In this document: one piece after another, positions 50,408 through 62,107 of the stretch
Layout of the letters: each line of letters opens with the position of its first letter
Numbering within the stretch: position 1 is the first letter of the stretch
Source: Pratylenchus scribneri
Lineage: Eukaryota; Nematoda; Chromadorea; Rhabditida; Pratylenchidae
Length of the DNA stretch: 64,000 nt
NCBI GenBank assembly: GCA_030063045.1
Contig: JAQSEB010000022.1
Coordinates: forward strand, 1,861,501 to 1,925,500
Direction of reading: 5' to 3'
Notes under the pieces: model-generated
Database searches by the model: none
Seen by the model: the letters and a program-made list of their open reading frames with translations, nothing else
Told to the model about the DNA's origin: nothing
Program-made: the position numbers and the translations under genes

Positions 50408-52931
50408 ATGTCAGGCAAATCAGCGGAAACCATCAAAATGTTAGTTGGCTGCAAATTTATTGACAAAATCATTGCATTCAACCAAAAATGGGATTATTCC
50501 ATTTTGATTAAGCCAAAAAGGCTTTCGCCATTTTGCCGAATACCCTCTCCAATTATTTGTGCATTTTTGTCCGCATTTTTGTTCGTCTTCTACATTTTCA
50601 GCCTTCTTCAGGCCATTCAAAAATCATTTAAATTCAATGATAATTCTTTCAATAATTCCAAATCCACAGGTAAAAATATATTTTATCAGGGACATTTAAT
50701 AAAATTATTTCCTCCATTTTTTGTCAGTTATTCCCAATTTACCTAAAATGTCCCCTCCTCCATTCAATCGTTGGGTATTTGAAAAGAGCAAAAAATTTGT
50801 TTCCTTGGATTGTGCCCGAATTATTTCCAATGATTCGGCCTATATCCGAAAAATGGCCAAAAAGCGGATGAAATTCGTCGATCCTGAAAATTTGAATATG
50901 GATTGTGAAAAAGGAATTCGTTGGAGGAATTATTTCCCCAAAAATGAGGATGATGATTTTCCATTGGCCCAGGCAAGGATTGTTTATAAAGTGAGGCAAT
51001 GAAATGTTTGATTAAATAATTATTTGATGGCATTTAAAGGATTATGTTTTCTTGGAAATGGAATTGGCTGCCGCATATTCGCCCAAAAATTGGTATTGCT
51101 ACATTTTGGACAGGAAATCAAATGTGAGTTCATTTTAGAAGGGAATTATGATAAAAAGGATAGGGGCTGTCAATGCCAACGATGCCTATTGGCCTTTCCT
51201 ATTCGTCTTACTGTACTCCCAGTTGTTGCCCAATCACTCTTCTCTTCTGTCACCCTATCAATCAAAAATTGCCCCAATCTGCCTTTTTAATCCCTCCCTT
51301 CTTCCTCTCCTTTGCCTTTTTTGCCCTCCATATTCTTATTACTGTACAATTAATAAAGAATAATTTAAAGTCGAGTTCCCCTTATCTCCCTATCCTCCGT
51401 TCATTGGCTATTTGGTATCCATCGAAGGCCCAGGACGAGAGCCTAGTCCCAACTCTTACCCCGAATCACTTTAACCCTAAATTAGGACTAATAAGAGCAA
51501 AGCATTAAAGAATTTGATATTTATTGAAGGAATATAGAATAAATATAATAATAAGGTTTTATAATATTTAAATTTATCTATTGATTTTCTGATCTTACAA
51601 TTTAGATTCAATTACATTCCAAATCAAATTCCACTCTCCTTCTTTCCAAAGCTTCTTTAATCATTTTAAATTGTTTCGTTGCTTAAATATTAATTTATTC
51701 AGCCACTTTTCCACTATCGAATGCGAAAATTGGCCGAATGTTTGCCGAATGTTTTGATTGCCCCCAAGGAATGGTACTTTGATGGTGATGGGCACAATAT
51801 AACGAGGGCACATTTGGAATGTTTGAAAATGTTGGCAACACCCAAAAAGCAATGGAAATATGTGGCACTTTTACAGGTTCAAAATCACAACTATTATTAA
51901 TTTCAGGTTGATCCTCACCTAATTTAGAATCACGATTCATCAATCAAAACAAATCGACAAATGATTCAAATTTACAAATGGTTGGATGGAGCAAATGATG
52001 TGGAGGTAATAAATAATTTGGGGAGAATAAATTGAATTTAAATTCTTTTTAGATAACCGAATTGCCCGAAGGAAGGGTGAATTACAAATTGGATTGGAGT
52101 TTTGAGGCAATTGGAATATTTAAAAGGAATTGTAATGTTTCCATTTTAAGTTTTAAATTATTTTAAATTTATTTAGCCCAAATAAATCGACAAAATTCCT
52201 CGAATGGATTTCCCCAAAAATTGGTTTTCTCAAAAGGATATGTACAAAGCAGTTTAAGCAGGGAAATGGTGGTAAAAAATTAATGTCCGAAGGGACTAAA
52301 ATGTACAAATCCAATGCAGGAATTTATGTTGAATGAATTGGATTTGACCAAAATTGTGGACCGATTGGAGGCTGGCGAATTTGGAATTGATGAAATTCTA
52401 GTGCCAACTTTGCAAGCGGCCGATGCCCTTCAGGCACCCGGCGGATTCACGCATATTTGCCTGGAAAGGGGCAAAAGCATTCAACATATAACCAGGCATA
52501 AAAAAGAATAAATAATTCAATTTATTCGCAATTTGCAGAGGATCAATTTGGTATGACGATGAAAAATGTGGGTCACATCAAATGCGACATTCAATTTGTG
52601 TTTTTGGATTGGAGGATTTGCCATTGCATTTGAACAAATGGCCGCATTTATTTGCAAATAAATTTCAGCCCAATTTCGATTTTGGTGCCGCCCTTTGTTG
52701 GTATGAGACAATCCACAATCGAACCCATAATCCGATGGAATCCGATTTGGCAATGGCATCGTTGAATTCAGAATTCTATGCCAATTTGCCACACGTAAAA
52801 GGGACACTCTATTCACAATAATATATTTTTAGGTTCGTTTTCAACAATTCAAAAGGAATTTGGCCAAATTGGCCAATTTCATTCCATATAGGCAGGCCAT
52901 TGAATTCTTCAATTGCACAGAAACCTTTTAA
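50408..52931 (+). CDS. GT14 (Core-2/I-branching type) beta-1,6-N-acetylglucosaminyltransferase
   Basis: Ten exons in phase (50408-50669, 50728-50990, 51040-51123, 51703-51876, 51928-52005, 52053-52131, 52177-52271, 52320-52495, 52539-52794, 52833-52931) give 521 residues. A cytoplasmic N-terminus and one hydrophobic anchor (IICAFLSAFLFVFYIFSLLQ, about residues 57-76) make it a type II Golgi enzyme. Family hallmarks in order are DCARIISND, the FPLAQARIVYKDYVFLEMEL block, YSPKNWYCYILDRKS, PKEWYFDGDGHNITRAHLEC, KYVALLQNHD with IKTN, WLDGANDV, KGYVQSSLSREMVEF and DEILVPTLQA. These are typical of nematode GT14 proteins that transfer GlcNAc from UDP-GlcNAc to glycans. Length is near the family norm. 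Intron 3 (579 bp) holds dispersed repeat copy 3; the intron at 52496 has a GC donor. Acceptor specificity cannot be read from sequence. Confidence 0.93.
51168..51507 (+). repeat. Dispersed repeat family, copy 3
   Basis: Starts TGTCAATGCCAACGATGCCT and ends near TTAGGACTAATAAGAGC, about 340 bp. It matches the copy at 42676 along most of its length with small indels. It lies in intron 3 of the GT14 gene, 44 bp after the donor, in sense orientation. It carries AATAAAG (polyadenylation-like) in the middle. Confidence 0.85.
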
Positions 52932-53120
52932 AATGAATGAAACGCTGGTGATTATTTATTTTTGAAAACGGGTCAAACACAAAAAAATGAGATTAAAATT
53001 TTATTTTTGTAAAAATTTTTATTGCCAATTTTATATAAAATTTATTTTAATTAATTTGCACATCATTTATGAATTAATTAACCAAATGGCATTTTCTCAC
53101 TTCTATTTAATATTATTTTC

Positions 53121-56100
53121 CTATTCTTCTTCCTCCTCCAATTCTTCTTCTTCTTCCTCCTCCTCTTCATTTCCTCCTCCTTTTTCCCCTTCCATCAATT
53201 GACTGTCAATTGTGACTATTTCATTCCTAGCCAATTCCTCTCCTTTAATTTGCTTCTCTTGGGTCACTTTTGTCACGTGAACATACTTTAATATAATTAA
53301 ATTTAATTTACGAAAATTACATCCTTTTTACCTTCCCTGGTGCTGCTCCTTTTGGTCGAACCACCAAATCGGCAGTGCTTCTTGCTTCGCCCGCATTATT
53401 TTCCAAAATGCAGGTAAATTGGCCTGCATCCTCCAATTGGACATTGCCAATCAACAATGAATATACAAATGGCCCTTCCTTTAATTAAATTATAATAAAA
53501 TATATTTAATAAATTAATTAATTACTTTTTTCATGCTTGCCCCTTCCACTTCCAAAATCAATTGGCCATCTCGAAGCCAACAAACCGTTGGTTCCGGTTC
53601 CCCACTTGCCCTCACTGTCCACTTCAAAAAGGAGCCTTCCTCCACTTCCTCGCTTACTAATCTTTCCACAAAGTCCGGTGCCATTGTTTTCGCTTAAAAT
53701 GGAGCATAAAATGAATTCATTTTGTTAAATAGAATTTACGTCTCAACACCAATTGTGCCGTTGAACTGGCCATTCCCGATGCATTTTCGGCCATACAGCA
53801 ATATTTTCCGGCATCATCGGCATCAATTTCATTGACCATTAAAATTGCCCTCCCTCCCTCCGTCCAAATTCGAATTTTCTTATCATTCCCCAATAATGGC
53901 TGGCCATTTTTGGTCCATTCTAATTTTGGCGGCGGTAATCCTTCAAATTAAATGAAAAATGTTCAATTTTCATTCTAATGAGGCCAACCCGTAACGACTG
54001 CCTCGAATCGGGCCGATTGTCCCTCATTCAACACGGCGGACACCAAAGTTTGTATAAAATGAGGCGGTGATCCCTTTTGATGCGGTGAACTGGCTCTTTT
54101 TGTTTTGGTCAACAACAATTCATTGGTGGAAATGAGTCGATGTTCAGAATGGGATTCAACCAAAGGTTGATTACCATTATGGAACATCTTCTGGGAATAT
54201 TATCTTTTCGGTGCATTATTTTATTACCCCAGATTGTCCTTCCTCCTCCTCCCTTGGCTGATAGGCGGACATTGACATTATTTGTGGCATTTGCTCAACT
54301 TTTTTATTAGCATTTGTTGGCGGTGGAGTTTGGGTTGAATAATAATTGGGAGGACGTGGCGGAGTACTTAATGCCCGTGTTTGTTGTTGTTGTTGAAACT
54401 ATTCATTAAAATGATTTAATATTCAAATTTTCTCACCAATTTTTGCTTTTGCCAATTCAACAATCCCTGAACCCCTCCAATTGACCGTCTTCCCTTTTGT
54501 TGGCCAATAGCCGGTTTTGGAATCATTGATTTTGGACGAACATGAATTAGGGTCAATGATTCATTTCGTCCTCGAATATTTTCTGCGACTAGCCGATACC
54601 ATCCAGCATTTTCCAATCGAGCTGGACTGAATCTAATTGCGTAAGTGTCGCCAATATTGGTGAACTTTAAATCAATAAATAGAACAGAATGAATTTGAAT
54701 TTTACTTCAGCAAAATCTGGACTCGATTTGATTGGCCTTTCGTTGAAAAACCATCGCACTTTTGGTCGGGGGTTGCCCAAAATGAGGCAATCCACTTCCG
54801 TCCTTTCTCCCTCATTTATTGTTACTTCCGTGGGGAATGGCCGAAGGCATTCTGGAGCATTTGCCAAACTACTGTAGCCTGAAAATGACCATAAGGAATA
54901 TTCATTTTATTTTTCCTTTCATTTTTGCCTGGATCCCCCAAATCGCTGCTTGTCCTTCTCGATTCGGCCCTTTCCGATTTGCTAACTGAATAAATTGGCC
55001 CTTGAGCTGGTGATTCAGTGGTCCATCGGCTAAAGTAACTTTCCTGATGGGAACCACCATTTTGCAATTCCTGATTTTGTTGCACACTAAATTGTTGTTG
55101 CTGATGGCCCGAAATTGTGCGCGTCGTGATCAATTTTTGTTCCGTCTAAAACATCTAAGAATATTCCCTCCAATTAAATTAATTTTGCCTTTTTCATCAT
55201 ATTAATTCCTTCATCCCCTGAGGGGAATGCATCGTCAATTTGCATTCCGAATGAATTTGTTGGTCCTCGAATATCCAATAAAACATTCAATGTTGCACTA
55301 GATGAGGCCTGCCCAAATTCATTGTTCGCCTCCAATCCATATTGGCCAGAATGTTCAAGTAGTACACTGAAAGATTTGATATCAATTTATGTATAAAATG
55401 TATACTATTATCTCGGAAATGTTTTCCAATTTTATCCAAAAAAACAGGTGAAATTTTCTAGAATGAAACACATTTTGGCGAACATTTTCTGGAAAGTGAA
55501 AACACATTTTGGCGAACATTTTCTAGAAAGTAAAACACATTTTGGCGAACATTTTCTTAAAACTGAAACACATTTTGGCGAACATTTTCTTAGAAAGTGA
55601 AATACATTTTGGCGAACATTTTCTAGAAAGTAAAACACATTTTGGCGAACATTTTCTTAGAAAGTGAAACACATTTTGGCGAACATTTTCTTAGAAAGTG
55701 AAACACATTTTGGCGAACATTTTCTAGAAAGTAAAACACATTTTGGCGAACATTTTCTTAGAAAGTGAAACACATTTTGGCGAACATTTTCTTAGAAAGT
55801 GAAACACATTTTGGCGAACATTTTCATAGAAAGTGAAACACATTTTGGCGAACATTTTCTTAGAAAGTGAAACACATTTTGGCGAACATTTTCTTAAAAG
55901 TGAAACACATTTTGGCGAACATTTTCTTAAAACTGAAACACATTTTGGCGAACATTTTCTTAGAAAGTGAAATACATTTTGGCGAACATTTTCTAGAAAG
56001 TAAAACACATTTTGGCGAACATTTTCTTAGAAAGTGAAACACATTTTGGCGAACATTTTCTTAGAAAGTGAAACACATTTTGGCGAACATTTTCTAGAAA

Positions 56101-59100
56101 GTAAAACACATTTTGGCGAACATTTTCTTAGAAAGTGAAAATATTTTGGCGAACATTTTCTTAGAAAGTGAAACACATTTTGGCGAACATTTTCTAGAAA
56201 GTAAAACACATTTTGGCGAACATTTTCTTAGAAAGTGAAACACATTTTGGCGAACATTTTCTTAGAAAGTGAAACACATTTTGGTGAACATTTTCTTAGA
56301 AAGTGAAACACATTTTGGCGAACATTTTCTTAGAAAGTGAAACACATTTTGGCGAACATTTTCTAGAAACTGAAACACATTTTGGCAACTCATTTTGGCA
56401 ACACATTTTGGTTAACATTTTCAGTTTGTCAAGGTCAAAAATTTACAAATTTTAAAAATATTTTTACTTCCTAAATGATTTCAAATTTAAAATAAATTTT
56501 TTAATTTTTAATAATATTGTTGAAGTACTCATCATATTTTTATAAAACTGTGGAGATGACCTAGTACCGAAAATATTATTCCCTCCTTCATAATAACCCA
56601 GATCCCACCATGGAATTGTTAATGTGCATTTCCCATCTTCATCTCGACTCAATCCCAAACCAGGGCGTTCCATTTGAATTTGTTGCCCATTGTAAAACCA
56701 TTGCACTTTGGGTGATGGCGAACCATTGATAAATGTCTAAAAATTTTGTGATCAAATTATCAACAACTTATGAATGTTCACTTGGAATATTACGGTTTGT
56801 CCTTCCCGCACAATTTGGCTACACAATTGTGGCTCCAATCTCGGCGGAATAGCCGCCTTCTTTTCAACAATTTCCCCCATCAATTCCTCCCTTTGATGTT
56901 TTTGTTGATGTTCCATTCTGACATTTTTCATCATTTCAACCGGAGTCGATGGTTTCGGCGGTGTTGGGGGCGGTATTTTGCGTTTTGGCGAAGGTGGCAC
57001 AATGACAACCCGGCAAAAATTCATCGTTTCACCGTGCACATTCGCAGCCAATACTTTATAAAGGCCTGCATCCTCATTGCCTGCATTTGTGCAATTCAAT
57101 GTGCAATGATCGCCTTTGAATGAAAGGCGAATTCGATCGGATTCTCGCACAGTTTGTTCCTCTCTATACCAAATAATCTTGAGGGGTAAATCATTTTTAT
57201 TTAATAATAAAAATTAATTTTGCCACTTTTGGTTCCGGATTGCCAACCACCAAACAATCCAATTGGAATTGTTCTCCTTCTCTGACGCTAACATTTTCCA
57301 ATTGTTTCACAAAACGAGGCTTAAATTCGCCCAATTCTTCCACCACTTCATTTCCATTTGAGCTAATTATTTTCCTTGTTGTCATTGTTGTTGTTTTTTG
57401 TTGATGAAATATTCTTTCACGTTCCTTCCCTTAAATTATTAAATTAATATTTGCATTTTATTGTCCAAATTTACCTTTGACAATCAAAATGATTTTCCCT
57501 TCCGCACATCCATTTGCATTTTCTGCCCTCAAAGAATATTCTCCCCCATCTTCGGCCACCACTTCTTCAATGATCAATGTGGCCATCCCATTCAACCATC
57601 CAATTCGGCATTGACCCGCCCTTTCGCGCAATTCCTTTCCATCTTTTAGCCAATAAATTTTCGGTTCAGGATCTCCCTGCAATCATCGCAAATTCCCTCC
57701 CATAAAAATTAATTCCCCAAGGCTACTTCAATTTTGGCCACGAATTCCAGTCTTTCACCCTCCCAAATCAACTTTTCATCGGGCAATGTCATCACAAATT
57801 TCGGAGGCCTCCCATTTATTCTTTCTTTCCTATTTTGCTCCCAAATTCGGCATTTTTCATTCAACAAATTGAATTGTTCTCGATGGGCAGTGATTTGGGC
57901 ACGGGACCAGCCCAATGCCTCGATTAAACCCAAATTTCGGTCATTCTCTTGGCATTCATTTGCCATCAATTGGAAATTATCCGCTAAAATGAGGTCCAAT
58001 AAATTACCCATTAATTTGCCTTTCTTACATTGCTGTTTCTCTTGAATGCAATTTTCATTCAAATTTTGGAGTAAATGCCGAACTTGCTGTTCCGTATTCT
58101 TTTGATTGCCCAATTCGCTATTTTGTTGAAGAAGGGTGGAAAGGAAATGGAAGGATGTTTCCAATTCACGGCTCAATTTTTGCAACTACAAAATTCATTC
58201 AAAAAGATTCACCCAATCAAAAATGGACTGACTTGTTCCATTTTTTTGCCCAATTGCATTCTCATTTCTAGGATTTCCCTCAATTGTGCCATTCTCTTTT
58301 GGACCATTCCCAGTCTTTCCAATTCATTTTGGGCCAATAATTTTTGTTGGCTTTGAATCGATTGACATTGTTGTTCTTTGTCCTATTTAAAAATGGGAAT
58401 ATTGGGTCAATTTCCCATTCAAAAACCGTCAAATCTGCACCAAATTTTCGATGAATTGAAATAAATTCGGCAATTTCCGGTGCAAATGGATTCAGGGAAA
58501 TTCGCTTTTGGATGAATGGATCGGCCATTTTTTGAATCCATTGTTCCAATGAAATAATCTTTGCCCAAAATAATTTATATATTTATTTCCCTTTGCTCAC
58601 CTTTTCACCCAATTTTTGGGCTTTTCCAGCTGAAATCCTTTCCCTAGCCAATTGTACCACTTCAATCACTGATTCCTTCAATTTGTGCACTTTTTCGGCT
58701 ATCTCATCCCGCAGGCTTTTTGCTCCCCCTTCCCCATCATTCCATTGGGCCACCAATTGTTCGCCTTGCTCAATCAAGGCCAACCCTTTTTGTTGGGCCA
58801 ATGGGCCAAGTTCGCCGGCCATTGCCTCATCCGCGCTGCCCAATTCCCGGCGCATTTTTGATAATTGTGTAAGTAACTAAAAGTTCAATTTATTTCCCCC
58901 ATAAATATTATTTACCCCATCCGCATCTTTGATCCATTGCAAACTTTTTTCCAACAATTCCAATCTATTCTGAATTTCTTTCCACAGTCGATTGTATCTT
59001 TCTAACAAATCCGCACATTTTGTGCTCATTTCTGGTGGCAATTCAGTGCATTTTGCATAGATTCGTTCGGCCAATTGTTGCAAACTTGATTGATTTACCT

Positions 59101-60568
59101 ACCCAAGTTATCAATAATTTTTCCTAATAACTTCGTTTTGCCACCTTTGTTTCATCCAATAATTTTTGTAAATCTTTTATGCATTTTCCAATTTCCCCGA
59201 CTTTTTGCCTTTCCTCCTCTTCTCCTTTGATTTTTTCAAATTTTTCTTGTGCCTCTTTCAGCCATTTTTCCGCCATTTCCAAATTTGTATCCATTTGGCC
59301 ACTTTTCTCATTAATTTGAGTTTGAAGATTGTCACTTTCCCCTTTTTCATCTTTTGGATTCAAATTCCTCCATTCCCCTTCCAACAATTCCCAACTTTCG
59401 GCCATTCTATAATAAATTTATTCCATTTTTATTCCCCCTTTTGCCTGACTTTAGCATTATTTTCTCAATGTCCAAACAAGCTTCGAACACTTCCCGAGGC
59501 CGATCCGCATTATCGGCCAATGAACCGAGAATACGAATTTGAGTGATTAAATTTGAGCCAATTGCCATTCCATCACTGGTCAATTCAGCCAATTCTGAAA
59601 ACAAATATTTAGCACCGGCGAAAGGATGAATGGTTGGTCTAGTGGTATTCATTTTATGGAGGGAAAAGACCACCCAGGTTCAATTCCCAGCAAAGGATGT
59701 GATTTATCGGCGAACAATGATGATTGAATAGTTCAGCGGAAATTGAGTAATTCAATTTTATGACGACGAAATTTCGCCCCTATCTGAGTTCGTCCAAATT
59801 TTTACTCACCATTTACAATTTGTTGTGTTTCCCCCTTGCTCCCTTTTGGTTGTTCTTCAATTTGAAGCCGAGAATTGAGAATTTTTGAAAGCTAAAAATG
59901 AGCACAAATAAATTTGATTCAATTTTGTTTGCCTCTTCATGTTTCATGGCTAAATCATAAAGTTTTTGGCTGTCCATTAAAATATATCCCCGCATTTCCA
60001 ATTGTCTAAAAATGTTAATATTCAATGAATATTTGGCTAATTTTTGCCTGCTCAATCCTTTCCATGCTGCCGCCAATCCATCGGCCATTGCCTCATAAAC
60101 CATCACATCGCCGGGTTCAGTCTGTTCATGGACAAGTTGTTCGGCACGTCCGAGCAATTCTTCCACCTTTTAATTGATCATAAATTTAATGAATTAATTT
60201 GTTAATTTGCCTGTTGCTGTTTTCCAAGCAATCTTTGGAAAAGGTCTGTATGAATTAACAAAAGTTGAGCATTTTCCTCGGGCGTTGAGCCAATTTCGAG
60301 AAGGCCAGGCCGCATTTTATCAATTCGTAAATCAACATAACCAATACTCTTTAAACATTATAATAAAATCCCTTCAAATGTATTCCACCTTCAATAATGC
60401 GACCACCACGGTGGAATGGGGTTCGGCACGGACGGCAATTGTGGAAATTGTAGTCGTTGTTGTGCCGGCCGATGATTCATTTTCATGGCCCTTTTCTTTA
60501 CCATTCCCCGTCATATTATTTTCCATCCCATTTCTGATCGGCCCAAGGCCAACAATTGCCGAAACCAT
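53121..60568 (-). CDS. Spectrin-repeat and multi-Ig protein, CCDC141-like N-terminus
   Basis: Twenty-six exons, all in phase, give 1658 residues. The N-terminus (TISTIAVRAEPHSTVVVALL, then GLLEIGSTPEENAQLL and VYEAMADGLAAAWKGL) resembles vertebrate CCDC141. Residues about 107-670 are helical spectrin-like repeats (ENRLELL-, EKWLKEAQEKFEKI-type stretches). Six Ig-like domains follow, roughly at 700-798, 835-945, 985-1085, 1180-1275, 1410-1498 and 1502-1595, shown by GEPEPTVCWLRDG, EDAGQFTCILENNAG and DDAGKYCCMAENASG. The C-terminus is polyglutamate. No signal peptide or membrane span, so it is probably cytoplasmic: a cytoskeletal or sarcomeric scaffold by analogy. Five introns have GC donors. 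A 1242-bp intron within Ig3 carries a minisatellite, and intron 5 carries a tRNA-like relic. It converges on the GT14 gene, 189 bp apart. Confidence 0.85.
55454..56425. repeat. 36-bp minisatellite inside an Ig-splitting intron
   Basis: About 26 copies of a unit containing GTGAAACACATTTTGGCG and AACATTTTCTTAGAAA, with shorter CTAGAAAGTAAAAC variants interspersed in a semi-regular order. That order suggests higher-order duplication of multi-unit blocks (compare 55490-55800 with 55925-56100). It sits wholly in the intron 55367-56608 of the spectrin/Ig gene. It is the reverse complement, on the plus strand, of the array at 10372-10903. Confidence 0.95.
59622..59695 (+). repeat. tRNA-like relic (SINE head or tRNA pseudogene)
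   Basis: TGGTCTAGTGGTATTC is a good A box / D-arm of Gly/Glu-tRNA type, and AGGTTCAATTCCCAG follows 30 bases later as a B box. The stems are imperfect. It lies in intron 5 (59595-59809) of the spectrin/Ig gene, opposite to its transcription. Confidence 0.55.
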
Positions 60569-60690
60569 TTTTGTCAATTTTGAGTAACCTTTTTTGAGGT
60601 GGAAAATGTAAAAATGAATGGAATATAATGTTGAGTTTGAATTGGAAAAAGGGACAAATGGAGGATGGCAGGAATATTTTTTTTGGCCTA

Positions 60691-61029
60691 TTAATATTTT
60701 ATTAACTCCTTCTTAAGTCGGTTGGCCATTTTCCCTTTTGTTTTCACTCGTCGAAATATTCCCCAAATTGCAGTAAAATTGGAATTATTTTGGGCGAAAT
60801 TTTGGGTAAAAATGGGTTGAATTGAATGATCCCCCAAGGCTAATCCGCTCAATCCCAGCAACAAGAGGGAATAATAATTGGACCGAATTAGTGGTGAAAA
60901 GAGGGAAATTATTGTTGCAAACTTTTGGGCAAATTCAATCAAAAAGTGTAAAAATGAAATGATTTGTATAATAAAGAAGATGAAAATATGAGGAACAAAG
61001 CCGACTGACGATTGGCAAATTCTCGACAC
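60691..61029 (-). CDS. Possible small membrane protein upstream of the spectrin/Ig gene
   Basis: An uninterrupted frame of 112 codons from an ATG at 61029. It contains two hydrophobic segments (FIFFIIQIISFLHFLIEF; YYSLLLLGLSGLALG) and a basic C-terminus (RRVKTKGKMANRLKKELIKY). Its stop lies 122 bp upstream of the ATG of the spectrin/Ig gene on the same strand, a spacing seen in nematode operons, though nothing else shows an operon. A frame starting further upstream (61136) overlaps its start in another phase and could not be spliced to it. Confidence 0.3.
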   Translation of the reverse strand: MSRICQSSVGFVPHIFIFFIIQIISFLHFLIEFAQKFATIISLFSPLIRSNYYSLLLLGLSGLALGDHSIQPIFTQNFAQNNSNFTAIWGIFRRVKTKGKMANRLKKELIKY

Positions 61030-62107
61030 ATCTCAGCCAGCAGATCGGGGGTCGATTGGCCATTGGAGGTGGAGAATGGAGAAGAAGCCGAGAAGGAGGA
61101 AATATGAAGGCGGTGGATTGAAATGGATGGGGTCAATCTCCAAAGGAAGGAGGAAATGGAGGGAATCCGGCAAAATCCCCCATTCTCGATTCAAAGCCAA
61201 TTGATTGATTTGGCCACAATCAAAGGAGAGGGAAAAGGGACTTTAAACTTAACTTTAAAAATGAAAGGAGAATATGGAGGAAATGGTTGAACGGGAAAAT
61301 GGCAAAGGATTGGAGGGGAATTGAATGGCCAAATGGACATTAGCCAATTGGCCAAGTTGCAAAACAAAAATTTTTATTATTATCTATCGTTTATGATTAA
61401 AAGGAATAAAATTGAGAATAAAGATGAATAAATTTGGGATTGGATTGGAAATATGCAAATTGGGAAATTGTCAACTTTAGAAAAATTTTCACATAATTTT
61501 CCAATTGTATATTGTATTAATAAATTTTAATTGACATTATTTGATTTATTCAAATTTGGTTTTACAAAGGCGTCGGTTTTAAAGCCCGGTTTTGATTTTT
61601 GAAAAATGTCTTTTTTTTCGGTTTCTCTTCGGCCTTAAATAGAAATAATTCCCAATTTCGGTTTTCATTGATTTTCTCAAACCTTAACCGATTTCGAATA
61701 ACTTTAGCCATTATCCAATATTTGTGAATATTTCCTTCAAATTCCATCCAATATTCCGACATATTAAATTTTTATTAAAAAAATCCTCCATTTTTGTAAA
61801 ATTTACCTTTCATTTATTCCAATATTTATTTCTATTTGATGAGAACATTTATTATTCGCACTAAAACCGATGCATTAAAATTACTTTTTTTTTGCTTAAA
61901 CTGATTATAATCTCCCTGTTCATTTGATGAATCACATTTTGTGGCAATGGTCAATTTCCACCGCCAATCGTTCATTTTTTAATTCATTATTCCCTGTGCA
62001 TCCCAAAAGCCAAAACCAATTTATTTCCAATTTCCATTCCAAAATAAAATTCACTTATTTTGTTTCCTCCAAAATAAATAAAATTCAATTAATTTTTTCT
62101 GCCAAAT
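61030..62107. other. No confident gene
   Basis: Contains the minus frame 61562-61762 (66 codons from an ATG; aromatic start, Lys-rich end), which may be an exon but has no partner. Otherwise AT-rich intergenic DNA between divergent genes. Confidence 0.4.

Noticed and set aside
55432..56209. Minus-strand frames repeating FHFLRKCSPKCV, and the similar plus-strand frame at 10687-10899
   Set aside because: Translations of the 35/36-bp minisatellites, which lie entirely inside introns.
57461..59546. Plus-strand ORFs antisense to the spectrin/Ig gene
   Set aside because: Shadows of the helical, Glu/Lys-rich exons on the minus strand.
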